This document shows positions 8,486 to 18,712 of a DNA stretch of 64,000 nucleotides, piece after piece. Every line of letters begins with the position of its first letter. Within the stretch, counting starts at the first letter, position 1. The notes beneath the pieces are model-generated. The model had not been told where the DNA came from. It did no database searches and worked only from the letters and a program-made list of their open reading frames with translations. A program made the position numbers and the translations under genes. This stretch comes from Asticcacaulis currens (lineage in GTDB: Bacteria > Pseudomonadota > Alphaproteobacteria > Caulobacterales > Caulobacteraceae). The stretch is taken from the NCBI RefSeq assembly GCF_028550395.1, contig NZ_JAQQKW010000001.1:496001-560000 (forward strand), read 5' to 3'.

Positions 8486-9615
8486 ACCCTGCCCCGGTAG
8501 CTCTTTATATCCACTGGCCCTACTGTTCGCGCATCTGTCCCTACTGCGATTTTAATGTGACGCGCGATCGCGGTCAGACGGACACGCAGCAATCCCTTTA
8601 TGAGGCCATCGTTGCCGATCTGAGGACGCAGGCCCAATGGCTGGGTCAGCGGCGTCTGGCGTCAGTGTTTTTTGGCGGCGGAACGCCGTCGCTAATGAAG
8701 CCCGACTGGGTAGCGGCTCTGATCGCTGAGGCCAAATGCCTGTTTCCGGTTGAAACGGATATTGAAATTACGCTGGAGGCTAATCCGACCGATGCCGAGG
8801 TCGCGCGCTACCGCGCCTTTCGGGCGGCCGGTATCAACCGCCTGTCCATTGGTATCCAGTCGCTAGATGATGCCGCACTGCGCTTTCTCGGGCGCAACCA
8901 TTCAGCCCGCGAAGCGCTTGCGGGACTTGAGACGGCACTGTCAGCCTTTGAGCGAGTGTCTTTGGATCTTATCTATGCCCTGCCCGATCAGGGCCTTTCA
9001 AACTGGGAAGAGGAGCTTCGCCGGGCCGCACGCCTGGGCGTCGAACATATTTCGCCCTACCAGCTCACCATTGAATCCGACACCGCTTTCGGGCGTGCCG
9101 CGCGGCGGGGGCAGTTGCGCATTCCCGACCCCGACAGGGGAGAGGCCTTTTACGAGCGAACCCAGACGGTCTTGAGTGAACTGGGCTTTGAGGCCTATGA
9201 GGTCTCCAACCACGCGCGTGGCTTGGCGGCGCGTTCGCAGCACAATATCAACGTCTGGGAGGGGATAGACTATATCGGGGTAGGCCCCGGTGCCCATGGT
9301 CGCCTGACCTTTGATAATTCACGCCACGCGACCGTGGCTGAGCCTGAACTCAAAACCTATATCGCTCGCGTGCGCCAGGGCGGGCACAGCGTGAGGCCTG
9401 AACCCTTGCCACCGGCAGAGGCCGGCGAGGAGGCGCTGATGCTGGGTTTGCGTCTGATCGACGGCGTGAGGCTTGAGCGCATAAGCGGACTGCCCCTGTC
9501 CAAACGGGATCTCCTGATTGCTGACGGTTTTCTTGACCTGACACCGGACCGCTTACGCGCCACCCCAAAAGGACGTGTGGTGCTCGACCGGCTGCTTCTC
9601 GAACTTCTGTCATAA
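8473..9615 (+). CDS. hemW: HemW, radical SAM heme chaperone
   Basis: Radical SAM protein of the HemW group, long annotated as oxygen-independent coproporphyrinogen oxidase. Members act as heme chaperones. It has 380 residues. The 4Fe-4S cluster cysteines are Cys18, Cys22 and Cys25 (CSRICPYC). The GGGTPS motif, SIGIQSLDD and the C-terminal HemN domain follow. Like other HemW proteins, it lacks the long N-terminal extension of true HemN. It overlaps rdgB by 13 bases, an arrangement common in alphaproteobacteria. Confidence 0.95.
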   Translation: MAVLNPAPVALYIHWPYCSRICPYCDFNVTRDRGQTDTQQSLYEAIVADLRTQAQWLGQRRLASVFFGGGTPSLMKPDWVAALIAEAKCLFPVETDIEITLEANPTDAEVARYRAFRAAGINRLSIGIQSLDDAALRFLGRNHSAREALAGLETALSAFERVSLDLIYALPDQGLSNWEEELRRAARLGVEHISPYQLTIESDTAFGRAARRGQLRIPDPDRGEAFYERTQTVLSELGFEAYEVSNHARGLAARSQHNINVWEGIDYIGVGPGAHGRLTFDNSRHATVAEPELKTYIARVRQGGHSVRPEPLPPAEAGEEALMLGLRLIDGVRLERISGLPLSKRDLLIADGFLDLTPDRLRATPKGRVVLDRLLLELLS

Positions 9616-9661
9616 TTTTTGCCGTTTTGGCGCTTAGATAAGGGGTGAAAAGGGGCGTTTC

Positions 9662-10264
9662 ATGCACAAATGGCGCAGAATTCTGATCATAATGACCGTT
9701 CTGGTTGGTGTTGTTGGCGGACTTGTCTGTTGGGATGTCTATCGGGCGCAGGCCGTGGCTATTGACACACTGACCTATGCCAGTGCCGGCAAGACGGCTC
9801 GAGTGCAGGCTCTGATTGACGGCACGTCCATCACAAATCGTCTCTATAATGACATCGCTCCCTATGAGGTCATACCGGTAGCGACACCTTCGCCTTCGAA
9901 AGAAAAGGAAGGCTTCCTGCAACGCATGTGGGATAAAGGGGCCTCTCTGTTCGGGGGCCGCTCCAAATCCACGCCCGAGCCCGAAGCGCAGAAGACCATC
10001 GACTTGCATCTGTGCGCCCAGACAGCAGGCGAGGCTCAGGGTTTTGTCACCCTGCTTAAACATCTCAAACCCCAACCGGCCCGGCTCAACTGGAAGCCGG
10101 ATCCGCGTATTCGTTACGGCAGCTTCGCTGCGCGCCAGTACCGCATCAGCGGTGACGACTATCTGATCGTGTCGCGCAACGGTCTCGACTGGAAGGTGAC
10201 GGGTGTTGAACTCAGCCAGTCGCGTCGCAAGGAGCTCGCCCGCACCTGCGCCGGCATTATTTAA
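9662..10264 (+). CDS. Membrane-anchored protein of unknown function
   Basis: 200 residues, no confident family. One N-terminal membrane helix (about residues 8-25) leaves the rest outside the cytoplasm. The segment after it (TYASAGKTARVQALIDGTSITNRLYNDI) faintly resembles DUF2939-type proteins, but this is only an impression. A basic, Pro/Ser/Glu-rich linker follows (about 75-115), then a compact C-terminal domain of about 80 residues with two Cys. An AAGGGGCG ribosome site precedes the ATG. It lies between hemW and rsmI on the same strand, probably in the same operon. Confidence 0.6.
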   Translation: MHKWRRILIIMTVLVGVVGGLVCWDVYRAQAVAIDTLTYASAGKTARVQALIDGTSITNRLYNDIAPYEVIPVATPSPSKEKEGFLQRMWDKGASLFGGRSKSTPEPEAQKTIDLHLCAQTAGEAQGFVTLLKHLKPQPARLNWKPDPRIRYGSFAARQYRISGDDYLIVSRNGLDWKVTGVELSQSRRKELARTCAGII

Positions 10265-10300
10265 GCTTCCCAAACGGCGGCCCATGCGCCAGATAGGGGC

Positions 10301-11155
10301 ATGAGCGATTTCTTTGCCCCGCCGCCCCGCCCTGTCGAAGGGGGGCTCTATATCATTGCGACGCCGATCGGCAATTTGCGCGACATCACATTGCGTGCAC
10401 TGGACGTTTTGCGCGCGGCCGACGTGGTGTTATGCGAGGACACGCGGGTGACCGGCAAGCTATTGTCGGCCTATGACCTCAAAAAGAAGCTCATACGCTA
10501 CGACGATCATTCAGGCCCCCAGGTTATCCCTGAAATTCTGACCCGCCTGCACGCCGGAGAGGTTGTGGCGCAAGTGTCGGATGCGGGCACACCACTCGTC
10601 TCAGACCCTGGCTTTCGACTCGTCAATATGGCGCTCGCGGCGGGGGCTCGCGTGCACCCCATTCCGGGCCCGTCGGCCGTGATGGCCGCCCTTTGCCTCG
10701 CGGGATTGCCAACCGATCGCTTTATGTTTGCGGGGTTCCTTCCGAACAAGTCATCTGCCAGAAAGACCTTTCTGTCTGATTTCAAAACACTTCAATCTAC
10801 AGTGATTTTCTTTGAAACGGGTCCCCGTCTTCACGAGTCCCTGTCAGATATGTGCGCGGTTCTCGGGGACCGGCCGGCGGCGGTTTGCCGTGAGCTGACC
10901 AAGCTTTATGAGACCTGTGTGCGAGGTACGCTTAGCGAACTCATTGCGTGTCGCGAACTTCACGAGCCGAAGGGCGAAATTGTCGTGTTGGTCGGTCCAG
11001 GGCAGCCGGAAGTTGCCTCCGAAGACGATCTGGATGCCGCCATCATTGATGCCTTGAAAACCTTGCCGCCTTCCGAGGCGGCGGCCTTGCTGGCGCAAAA
11101 ATACGATTTGCCCCGTAAGGTTATATATAAGCGGGCCCTCGATCTAAAACGATAG
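10301..11155 (+). CDS. rsmI: RsmI, 16S rRNA C1402 2'-O-methyltransferase
   Basis: Tetrapyrrole-methylase-fold enzyme that 2'-O-methylates C1402 of 16S rRNA using SAM. It has 284 residues. Signature blocks are LYIIATPIGNLRDITLRALD, VLCEDTR, VSDAGTPLVSDPG, HPIPGPSAVMAALCLAG and FFETGPRLHESL, followed by a C-terminal extension that ends in a positively charged helix. In Caulobacter-like genomes a yraN gene often follows rsmI. Here only 115 bases separate it from gshB, and no yraN is present. Confidence 0.96.
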   Translation: MSDFFAPPPRPVEGGLYIIATPIGNLRDITLRALDVLRAADVVLCEDTRVTGKLLSAYDLKKKLIRYDDHSGPQVIPEILTRLHAGEVVAQVSDAGTPLVSDPGFRLVNMALAAGARVHPIPGPSAVMAALCLAGLPTDRFMFAGFLPNKSSARKTFLSDFKTLQSTVIFFETGPRLHESLSDMCAVLGDRPAAVCRELTKLYETCVRGTLSELIACRELHEPKGEIVVLVGPGQPEVASEDDLDAAIIDALKTLPPSEAAALLAQKYDLPRKVIYKRALDLKR

Positions 11156-11270
11156 CGAGAACCTGTTTATTCTGAGGGCACCGAGGCTGGGATGAGGGGA
11201 ATATCGGTGCATCCCCTTGTGCTCGGCGTCAGGCGCTATACATAGAGGCCAGGAAACGAGAGATCGACTG

Positions 11271-12227
11271 ATGAGCCTGCGCGTCGCTGTCCAGATGGAC
11301 CCCATCGAAAATATCAATATCGCCGGGGACACGACCTTCCTCCTGATGATGGCGGCTCAGGCCCGCGGCTTTGAGCTTTGGGTTTATGAACCTCAGCACC
11401 TTTCGCTTGAAGATGGAGAAATTTTTGCCCGAGCCCGCAAGGTCACGTTAAAGCCGGTGAAGGGTGACCATGTCACAGCGGGGGCACCCCAAAAACTTAA
11501 CCTGGCAAGCGATGTCGATGTGGTGCTGATGCGTCAGGATCCGCCATTTGATGTGGCCTACATCACGGCGACCTACCTTTTGGAGATGATCCACCCTAAG
11601 ACCTTGGTCGTCAATGATCCGCGCAGCGTACGCGATTGCCCTGAAAAGCTGTTCGCCCAGCATTTCAAAGGGCTACAGCCACCGACCCTAATCAGCGCTG
11701 ACCCTGAGGCGTTGCGCGATTTTCATCATCGCCACGGCGATGTGATACTCAAACCTCTGCATGGAGCGGCGGGCGGCGGCATCATAAAGCTGAAGGCGGA
11801 AGACCGAAACCTTGACGCTCTGATCGAACTGCATGCCGCGATTGGTCGGGAGCCTCTGGTTTTGCAAAAGTTTATCCCCGCCGTTTCGGCTGGCGATAAG
11901 CGCATTATTCTCGTCGATGGCGATGTAGTCGGTGCAATAAACCGGGTCCCGCAAAAAGATGCTGTGCGCTCCAATCTGCGCGTGGGTGGAACGGCTGCAC
12001 CAACCGGCCTGACGGAGCGGGATCTTGAAATTTGCGCGGCGGTAGGACCAAGCCTGCGCGAGCGCGGCCTTATGTTCGTAGGGTTAGACGTCATTGGCGA
12101 CTACTTGACGGAGATCAATGTGACGTCCCCGACGGGGGCTGTGCAACTTAAGGCGTTCGACGGCATTGATGCGGGCGACGCCTTGTGGAACGCGGTAGAA
12201 CTTAAGCTGTCCACAGCCAAGGCATAG
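11271..12227 (+). CDS. gshB: Glutathione synthetase
   Basis: ATP-dependent ligation of gamma-glutamylcysteine and glycine, the second step of glutathione synthesis; cytoplasmic. It has 318 residues from [20 protein letters not shown], the typical GshB opening. The ATP-grasp fold shows [12 protein letters not shown], the nucleotide-binding [11 protein letters not shown] and the metal-binding region [18 protein letters not shown]. The frame is open 18 codons upstream, but an AGGAAACGAGA ribosome site and homology set the start at 11271. rsmI lies upstream on the same strand. Confidence 0.96.
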   Translation: MSLRVAVQMDPIENINIAGDTTFLLMMAAQARGFELWVYEPQHLSLEDGEIFARARKVTLKPVKGDHVTAGAPQKLNLASDVDVVLMRQDPPFDVAYITATYLLEMIHPKTLVVNDPRSVRDCPEKLFAQHFKGLQPPTLISADPEALRDFHHRHGDVILKPLHGAAGGGIIKLKAEDRNLDALIELHAAIGREPLVLQKFIPAVSAGDKRIILVDGDVVGAINRVPQKDAVRSNLRVGGTAAPTGLTERDLEICAAVGPSLRERGLMFVGLDVIGDYLTEINVTSPTGAVQLKAFDGIDAGDALWNAVELKLSTAKA

Positions 12228-12754
12228 AATATAAAAGAAAATATCCTGCGTTTTTTCGAAACGGAAAGCCAGATATTGCAGTTATATGAATCTGTGCCGT
12301 TTTGTTTTATGTTTGTTCCTCATATGTCCGCATTCCTTCCGTGGGGTGTGGATAAGATTCGTGTAAGGAGAGCGCTTTGTAGTCTTCTGATCGGCGGGTC
12401 TTAGTTTCTGGCCGTGGTAGCGCCCTGCAAAGCGAGCCGTAATCCACCCTATCGGGCGGGCATGTACGGGGATTTCCTCGAGCAATTTCTGCGATGGGGT
12501 TTGCGGCGCGTTCGATTACTCGTCCTGATGTCTGCCAGCCGCCAATCCGTCCTGTCCCAGTCCGAACGCTTAAAGGCGAGAGAGCCTGAGTCTGCGCCCT
12601 TGTCGTCGGATCAGATCAATAACGAAACCCCGTCGTGGCGGAACCTTGCGCGCTTTTGACAGCACAAAATGCCCGCCGCTTGAGCGGGCGTTAAGACTTT
12701 TCTGCTAAAGTGCGCCCGACTTCAAAATGAGGTTACGGAGACCGACGAAGCGCT
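12228..12754. other. 527-bp intergenic region without a supported gene
   Basis: The first 130 bases after gshB are AT-rich. Two short open frames cross the rest, one plus (12414-12659) and one minus (12282-12485). Neither has a convincing ribosome site or recognisable content. A GC hairpin (GCCCGC 12671-12676 with GCGGGC 12684-12689), followed by TTAAGACTTTT, could be a weak plus-strand terminator. If so, a small RNA or short gene may lie before it, but I cannot identify one. Confidence 0.4.
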
Positions 12755-14311
12755 ATGCCCAAACGCCAGACCTCCCGCGCGACTGATCAGACTGACAACC
12801 GTCTGATGACAGAGTCAGAAGCCCGCGAGGCGGCCATAAAGCTGAAGGCCCGCGAGGATTTCTTCAAGCTGATGAGCCATGAAATCCGAACGCCCCTGAA
12901 TGGCGTCCTCGGTATGTTGTCGCTCCTCAACCGTACGGGACTGACGGCCGAACAGCAGTCCTATCTTCAGACAGCGCGGGAGTCAGGGGAACATCTTCTG
13001 ACCCTCGTCAATGACCTCCTCGACTACGCCCGTATCGAAGCCGGGCATATTCATCTTGAGAGCCATTCCGTCGAGCTTGAGCCTCTGTTGCAAAGCGTGG
13101 CGGAGCTTCTGTCACCGCGCGCTCATTCCGGCGGTATCGAAATCGCCTGGAGCCTCGATCCGAGGCTTGAAGCCATTGAAATCGATGAAGGACGTCTTCG
13201 CCAGATTTTGTTCAACCTGGCAGGCAACGCGCTTAAATTCACTGTCAGCGGCGGCGTGCTGATAGATGTTACCCTGACCGAAGCCGGTGCGGTGCGTTTT
13301 GGTGTGCGCGATACAGGCGCGGGCATTCCTGAAGAAGCGCGCGTGCGTATCTTTGAGGCCTTTGGACAGGTCGATCCCTCCCACGCCGGCGCGCAATATG
13401 GGGGGGCGGGTCTTGGCCTCGTCGTCGTCAAAAAGCTTATCGAGGCGATGAATGCGACGCTTGACCTTCAGTCGGAGCCTGGCAAGGGATCCCTTTTTAC
13501 CGCCACCTTCCCTGTGCAGTCCACCCTGCGGCCCGCACCGGAACCCAGGTCTTCGCCCGATGTTATCTGCGTCACCTCGAACCCGGTCCTGACTGAGGCG
13601 GCGCGCTCACATCTGAAGAGCTTTGGCCTGGATCCTCGCGTGTTGAGCCAGCTAAAAGGTGTAGGCCGTCGTTCGCGCGCCGTGGTGCTGGCCGATCGGC
13701 GTCTTCTGGGGACACCGGTGCCCGCGCCGAACAACCGTAGCCTGATCCTGCTGGCCCCCGAAGAACGCGACGAGATCCCGGATTGGCGGGACAAAGGCTG
13801 GGCGGGGTACCTGATCAAGCCTCTGCGTCGCAGCTCGCTGCGCGAGCGCATTGAAACGCTGTCCCTCAAGCCCCTGCCCAATGAAGACCCGGCGCTAACG
13901 ACCGAAGATGACCGGATCGCCCCGGTGGTTGCCCCGGGCGCGCACGTGCTGCTGGTGGAGGATAATCCGGTCAATGCGCTTCTGGCGCAGATCCTTCTGC
14001 AACGCGAAGGCTGTCGCGTCGAGCGCGCCGCCTCGGGCGAAGACGCGCTGCGCCTGATGGAGGCTCAGCCCCCTTATGACATCGTCTTTATGGATCTGGG
14101 CTTGCCGGGTCTGGACGGCATCGGCACGACAAAGGCCCTACGAGCCAAAGGCGTAAACGTCCCCATCATCGCCCTGACCGCCAATGCCTACGAAGAAGAC
14201 CGTCGGGCCTGTCTGGCGGCGGGCATGGACGACTTCCTGACCAAGCCCATTGAGCTGCCAGCCCTGCGCCATCGGCTGTCGCAATGGTGCGGTCGCGCCA
14301 ACGCCGCCTGA
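12755..14311 (+). CDS. Soluble hybrid histidine kinase with C-terminal receiver
   Basis: Two-component hybrid kinase, 518 residues, with no membrane helix and no recognisable sensor domain. The HisKA box is MSHEIRTPLNGVLGML with phospho-acceptor His42. The ATPase domain carries the N box (QILFNLAGNALKF), G1 (VRDTGAGIP) and G2 (GGAGLGL). Residues about 265-370 look like a degenerate receiver without a clear phospho-Asp. The C-terminal receiver is intact, with Asp447 in VFMDLGLPGLDG and a final Lys in TKPIEL. It is probably partnered with an unlinked phosphotransferase protein. The N-terminal 30 residues form a short charged helix. Confidence 0.9.
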   Translation: MPKRQTSRATDQTDNRLMTESEAREAAIKLKAREDFFKLMSHEIRTPLNGVLGMLSLLNRTGLTAEQQSYLQTARESGEHLLTLVNDLLDYARIEAGHIHLESHSVELEPLLQSVAELLSPRAHSGGIEIAWSLDPRLEAIEIDEGRLRQILFNLAGNALKFTVSGGVLIDVTLTEAGAVRFGVRDTGAGIPEEARVRIFEAFGQVDPSHAGAQYGGAGLGLVVVKKLIEAMNATLDLQSEPGKGSLFTATFPVQSTLRPAPEPRSSPDVICVTSNPVLTEAARSHLKSFGLDPRVLSQLKGVGRRSRAVVLADRRLLGTPVPAPNNRSLILLAPEERDEIPDWRDKGWAGYLIKPLRRSSLRERIETLSLKPLPNEDPALTTEDDRIAPVVAPGAHVLLVEDNPVNALLAQILLQREGCRVERAASGEDALRLMEAQPPYDIVFMDLGLPGLDGIGTTKALRAKGVNVPIIALTANAYEEDRRACLAAGMDDFLTKPIELPALRHRLSQWCGRANAA

Positions 14312-14439
14312 CAGGCCTCCCTGCAGAGGTGCGGTTTGCGCGCTTGCCAAATCAAGCACTTCGCCCGATGATCCCCGCTTAGAGCATTCGTCGGCCCAGT
14401 TGCGCCGATTTGAGGCCTGTATTATGACCGGGGATATGC

Positions 14440-16134
14440 ATGACCACGACGCCGTCCGCCCAGCCTGAGACCAAGACCCTCTGGCGGGCCGTGAAGCCCT
14501 TCTTCACGCGCAAGACGCTGGCCATGATTTTTCTGGGGTTCTCGGCAGGCCTGACCCTCAGTCTGATTTTTGATACCCTGTCGATCTGGCTGCGCGACGA
14601 AGGTCTGTCGCTTGAGGTCATCGCCTTCTTTTCGCTGGCGACCTTTGCCTACAGCCTGAAATTCATGTGGGCCCCGCTGGTCGATCGGGTCCGTATCCCC
14701 GGTCTCACGGCGCTTCTGGGCCACAGGCGGAGCTGGATGCTGATCATGCAGGGGGCGATACTGCTAGGCCTGTGGACCATATCCGGGCTTAATCCGCAGG
14801 ATCATCTGATGCTGATGGCGCTTATCGCTGTGTTGTTGGGATTTTTGGGGGCAACGCAGGATATTGTCATCGACGCGTGGCGGATTGAAAGCGCGGGCTC
14901 TGGTGGGCAGGCGGTATTGACGACGGCCTATACCTGGGGCGCGCGGGTTTCGACCTTTGTGGCCGGTATCCTGCCGCTGATCATTGCCGAACATTATGGT
15001 TGGCGGCCGGCCTATGCCCTGATGGCGGCCATGATGCTGATTGGCATCACTGGAACCCTGCTGGCGCGTGAAGGTGAACACATTCTCCGGCCTATTCACT
15101 ACGGAGATTTGCCACCGCATCCGGTCACTGAGGCGCTCGAATGGGGCGGGCGCGTGCTGCTCATGCTGCTGGCGGCCTCGCTGATGGGGTCGGGGCTGAC
15201 CGGTAATATCAGCCTGTTTCAGTATCTCTTTCCAACCGCAGACGCCTATGAGGCGGCCAAAGCCGTGTGGACCAGCCGCGAAACCGGTATCTTTCTGCAA
15301 TTTCCGGCGGTGCTGATCGGGCTGGGCCTGCTGTTTGCCGCTTGCCTGCCCCTGCCGCGCACGCCCACTCGTCCGGGGGCCTATCTGCGCCAGACCTTTG
15401 TTGAACCGATGGCTGACTTTCTGGTGCGTTATGAAAACCTCGCCTGGCTGATTCTGGCGGGTATCTGCGTCTATCGTCTGTCGGACTTCTTGCTCAATAT
15501 CAACGGTGCCTTTTACCGTGATCTGGGTTTTGACCTCTCGGTGATCGGTGAGGTTCGCAAGATTTTCGGCGTCATCATGACCATTATCGGGGTGACGGCC
15601 GGGGGGCTTTCCATGACCCGACTGGGCATGAAAAAGAGCCTGATCGTGGGGGCCTTTGCCTGCGCGGCGTCCAACTTCGCCTATGCCTGGCTGGCGACGC
15701 AGGGCAACAGCATCCCGGCCTTTTCCATCGCTCTGGCCATCGACAATATCTCCGGTGGCTATGCCGGGGTGGTGCTCGTCGCCTATATGTCGTCCCTGAT
15801 TTCCGAGCGCTTTGCCGCCCCGCAGTACGCGCTTCTATCCTCGCTTTACGCGCTTCCGGGTAAGCTACTGGCGTCACAGTCGGGGCGCATCGTTGAGGGC
15901 GCAGCGCGTGGCGCTGATCAGGGCAATGTCGCGACACCCTTTATGGGCTATCTGCATAATCTGCCCGCCATCAGCTTTGCCAAACCGGCAGAGGCTCTGG
16001 GTGTCAGCCGTGAGGCTCTGGGTGCGGGTTACATGCTGTTCTTCACCTATACGGCGCTGGTGGGACTGATTGCCGTCGTGCTGGCGATCTGGCTGATCCG
16101 CGTGGGGGCCGTAAAAGAACAGGGCGAAGCCTGA
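14440..16134 (+). CDS. ampG: AmpG-like muropeptide permease (MFS)
   Basis: Inner-membrane MFS transporter that imports anhydromuropeptides for cell-wall recycling. It has 564 residues, slightly longer than E. coli AmpG. The N-terminal half matches the family closely: LGFSAGLTLSLIFDTLSIWL, FAYSLKFMWAPLVDR, GHRRSW, and LGFLGATQDIVIDAWRIE with the conserved acidic residues. About 12-14 hydrophobic segments are present, with a longer loop near residues 250-290. The specificity call rests on these motifs. A GGGGAT ribosome site precedes the ATG. A short hairpin with a T run follows the stop codon. Confidence 0.88.
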   Translation: MTTTPSAQPETKTLWRAVKPFFTRKTLAMIFLGFSAGLTLSLIFDTLSIWLRDEGLSLEVIAFFSLATFAYSLKFMWAPLVDRVRIPGLTALLGHRRSWMLIMQGAILLGLWTISGLNPQDHLMLMALIAVLLGFLGATQDIVIDAWRIESAGSGGQAVLTTAYTWGARVSTFVAGILPLIIAEHYGWRPAYALMAAMMLIGITGTLLAREGEHILRPIHYGDLPPHPVTEALEWGGRVLLMLLAASLMGSGLTGNISLFQYLFPTADAYEAAKAVWTSRETGIFLQFPAVLIGLGLLFAACLPLPRTPTRPGAYLRQTFVEPMADFLVRYENLAWLILAGICVYRLSDFLLNINGAFYRDLGFDLSVIGEVRKIFGVIMTIIGVTAGGLSMTRLGMKKSLIVGAFACAASNFAYAWLATQGNSIPAFSIALAIDNISGGYAGVVLVAYMSSLISERFAAPQYALLSSLYALPGKLLASQSGRIVEGAARGADQGNVATPFMGYLHNLPAISFAKPAEALGVSREALGAGYMLFFTYTALVGLIAVVLAIWLIRVGAVKEQGEA

Positions 16135-16151
16135 CGGCTCCGCCCTGACAC

Positions 16152-16170
16152 GTCTCAGCGAGAGACTTTT
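16152..16170 (+). terminator. Weak terminator after ampG
   Basis: GTCTC (16152-16156) pairs with GAGAC (16162-16166) around a 5-base loop, followed by TTTT. The stem is short. It lies between the convergent ampG and malic enzyme genes, where a terminator is expected. Confidence 0.45.
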
Positions 16171-16172
16171 AC

Positions 16173-18455
16173 TTAGCTGTTGATATTGGCCCGGATATCA
16201 TAGGCCGCGAAGGTGGCCATAGTCAGGATTTTAGTGACCGAGTCCGACAACTGACAGATCTGCACGGGCTTAGAGAGGCCGAGCAATAGCGGACCTACGA
16301 CGGTTGCACCGCCCAGTGCCTGCACCAGCTTCGTCGAAATCGACGCCGAGTGAATGGCCGGCATTACAAGAATATTGGCGGGCGCGGTCAGCCGCTGGAA
16401 CGGGTAGTTGGCCCAAAGGGTCGGGTCTAGCGCCACGTCGGGCGGCATTTCGCCTTCGAACTCGAAATCAACGCCGCGCTGCTCCAGAAGCTCAACGGCC
16501 TTGGCCACGCGATCTGACCGCTCACCGGCAGGATTGCCGAAAGTCGAATAGGACATGAAGGCAACACGCGGCGTATGGCCCATCCCTCGCACCGCCATGG
16601 CGGCTTCCACAGCGATTTCGACCAGTTCTTCGGGGTCAGGCAGTTCGGCCACAGTGGTATCGGCGATGAAGACGGTCTTGCCGCGCGCCAGTACGATGGA
16701 CATACCCATCACGCGCCCGCCAGGCGCCGGATCGACGACACGCAGAACCTCCTCAAAGGCCTGGTCGAAGGAGCGGGTGACGCCCGTCACCATGCCGTCC
16801 GCATGGCCAGACAGCACCATGGCGGCCGCAAATGAATTGCGGTCCTGATTGATCAGGCGGTCCACGTCGCGCTTGAGGAAGCCCTTGCGCTGCAAACGAC
16901 TGTAAAGAAGCTGCGAATAGGCTGCATTGCGGTGGCTTAAGCGCGCATTGACGATTTCGATATCTTCTTCCGCCGGGTCGAGACCTGCCACGCGCATGTT
17001 GGCTGTGACCAGGTTTTCGCGGCCGCAAAGGATGGGGGTACCCAGACCCTGAGCCTTGAAAGCGTGAGCGGCGCGGATGACCGAAATGTCTTCGCCTTCA
17101 GCAAAGACGATACGCTTCGAAGGACGCGACCGGACGGTGGCGGTGATGTTCTGCAGGAAGCCCGCTGAGGGATCGAGGCGTTTTTCCAGCGTCTTGCGGT
17201 AGGCGTCCATATCCTCAATCGGCCTGCGCGCCACCCCGGTATCCATGGCAGCCTGCGCCACGAAAGGCGGGATGTACCAGATCAGGCGCGGGTCGAACGG
17301 TGTCGGGATGATATAGTCCTTGCCGAACTTCAGATGGCGACCCTGATAGGCGGCGGCCACTTCGTCGGGTACGTCTTCTCGGGCCAGTTGCGCCAGCGCC
17401 TTAGCCGCGGCCAGCTTCATTTCATGATTAACGCGCCGGGCGCGCACGTCGAGCGCGCCCCGGAAAATGTAGGGGAAGCCCAGAACGTTGTTGACCTGAT
17501 TAGGATAGTCCGAACGGCCCGTGGCGACGATCGCATCGTCGCGAACCTTAGCCACATCTTCCGGCGTGATCTCCGGATCGGGATTGGCCATAGCGAAAAT
17601 GATAGGCTGCGGGGCCATCGAGGCCACCATTTCCGGCGTGATGACGCCCTTGGCTGACAGACCCAGCACCACATCAGCCCCGACCATCGCTTCAGCCAGA
17701 GTACGTTTGTCCGTATCGGTGGCGTGGACCGACTTCCACTGGTCCATCTCAATCGTGCGGCCTTTATAAACCACGCCATGGATATCGACGACCGTGGTGT
17801 TTTCCGGCTTTACACCCATCGCCTTGATCAGACCGATGGAGGACAGGCCCGCCGCGCCCGCGCCGCATAGCACGACCTTGGTGTCTTCGATCCTTCGACC
17901 CGTGATTTCCAACGCATTAATCAGGCCGGCAGCGGCGATGATGGCTGTGCCATGCTGATCATCGTGGAACACCGGGATGTCGGCGAGGTCCTGAAGCGCA
18001 GACTCGATGATGAAGCATTCCGGTGACTTGATGTCTTCGAGATTGATGCCGCCGAAAGACGCGGTGATGTTCTTTACCACCGTGATGAATTCATCCGGGT
18101 CTTGAGTAGCCACTTCGATATCGAACGAGTCGATATCGGCAAAGCGCTTGAACAAGACGGCCTTGCCTTCCATCACGGGCTTGGACGCCAGAGCGCCCAG
18201 ATTGCCGAGACCCAGAATGGCTGTGCCGTTGGAAATGACCGCGACCGTATTGCCCTTTGAGGTGTAATCATATGCGGCATCCGGATTTTCAGCAATCTTG
18301 CGTACCGGGACGGCGACGCCTGGCGAATAGGCCAGCGCCAGATCGCGCTGCGTCGCCATAGGCTTGGTCGGCTGAAGTCCGATCTTCCCGGGGGAGGGAT
18401 ACTGGTGGAAATTAAGGGCTTCTTCGTCGCTGACCTTGGTCTTGTCGATGGGCAT
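16173..18455 (-). CDS. maeB: NADP-dependent malic enzyme with phosphotransacetylase-like domain
   Basis: Oxidative decarboxylation of malate to pyruvate with reduction of NADP. The 760-residue length is typical of the MaeB type. The malic enzyme N domain starts near [19 protein letters not shown] and contains [10 protein letters not shown]. The nucleotide-binding domain has [20 protein letters not shown]. From about residue 430 a phosphotransacetylase-like domain follows ([26 protein letters not shown]). In known MaeB proteins that domain is regulatory and responds to acetyl-CoA rather than being catalytic. It is divergent from mutS; the shared region holds a 9-bp inverted repeat. Confidence 0.95.
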   Translation of the reverse strand: MPIDKTKVSDEEALNFHQYPSPGKIGLQPTKPMATQRDLALAYSPGVAVPVRKIAENPDAAYDYTSKGNTVAVISNGTAILGLGNLGALASKPVMEGKAVLFKRFADIDSFDIEVATQDPDEFITVVKNITASFGGINLEDIKSPECFIIESALQDLADIPVFHDDQHGTAIIAAAGLINALEITGRRIEDTKVVLCGAGAAGLSSIGLIKAMGVKPENTTVVDIHGVVYKGRTIEMDQWKSVHATDTDKRTLAEAMVGADVVLGLSAKGVITPEMVASMAPQPIIFAMANPDPEITPEDVAKVRDDAIVATGRSDYPNQVNNVLGFPYIFRGALDVRARRVNHEMKLAAAKALAQLAREDVPDEVAAAYQGRHLKFGKDYIIPTPFDPRLIWYIPPFVAQAAMDTGVARRPIEDMDAYRKTLEKRLDPSAGFLQNITATVRSRPSKRIVFAEGEDISVIRAAHAFKAQGLGTPILCGRENLVTANMRVAGLDPAEEDIEIVNARLSHRNAAYSQLLYSRLQRKGFLKRDVDRLINQDRNSFAAAMVLSGHADGMVTGVTRSFDQAFEEVLRVVDPAPGGRVMGMSIVLARGKTVFIADTTVAELPDPEELVEIAVEAAMAVRGMGHTPRVAFMSYSTFGNPAGERSDRVAKAVELLEQRGVDFEFEGEMPPDVALDPTLWANYPFQRLTAPANILVMPAIHSASISTKLVQALGGATVVGPLLLGLSKPVQICQLSDSVTKILTMATFAAYDIRANINS

Positions 18456-18504
18456 TCCGGCGTTCCGTCTCGCGGTTTATTTGTCTGACAATTATAGGTT
18501 TACC

Positions 18505-18547
18505 TAGGGTGTTAGTATGGCAGTATAGACCCGGGATAAACACCCTA
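18505..18547. repeat. Inverted repeat upstream of maeB
   Basis: TAGGGTGTT (18505-18513) and AACACCCTA (18539-18547) form a perfect 9-bp dyad separated by 25 bases, 50-90 bases before the maeB start. It may be an operator. A second, perfect 12-bp palindrome, GCGGAATTCCGC, lies at 18604-18615. Confidence 0.4.
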
Positions 18548-18712
18548 TTCCCCTCAAAACCGTCAAAAAAGGTTTTATTTCATTTCAATATCTGAAACGG
18601 AGGGCGGAATTCCGCACATAAGCCACGCCGTCGGGTGGGGTCGGCTGTGGAAATCCCCGCGACGATGCATTTCGCGCTGGTGAGCCTCGTTAACACTGAT
18701 TAACTTACGCCC

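Noticed and set aside
18683-18702. Possible CtrA site upstream of mutS (two TTAAC half sites)
   Set aside because: The spacing of 6 between TTAA cores does not match the TTAA-N7-TTAA consensus; half sites alone occur by chance.
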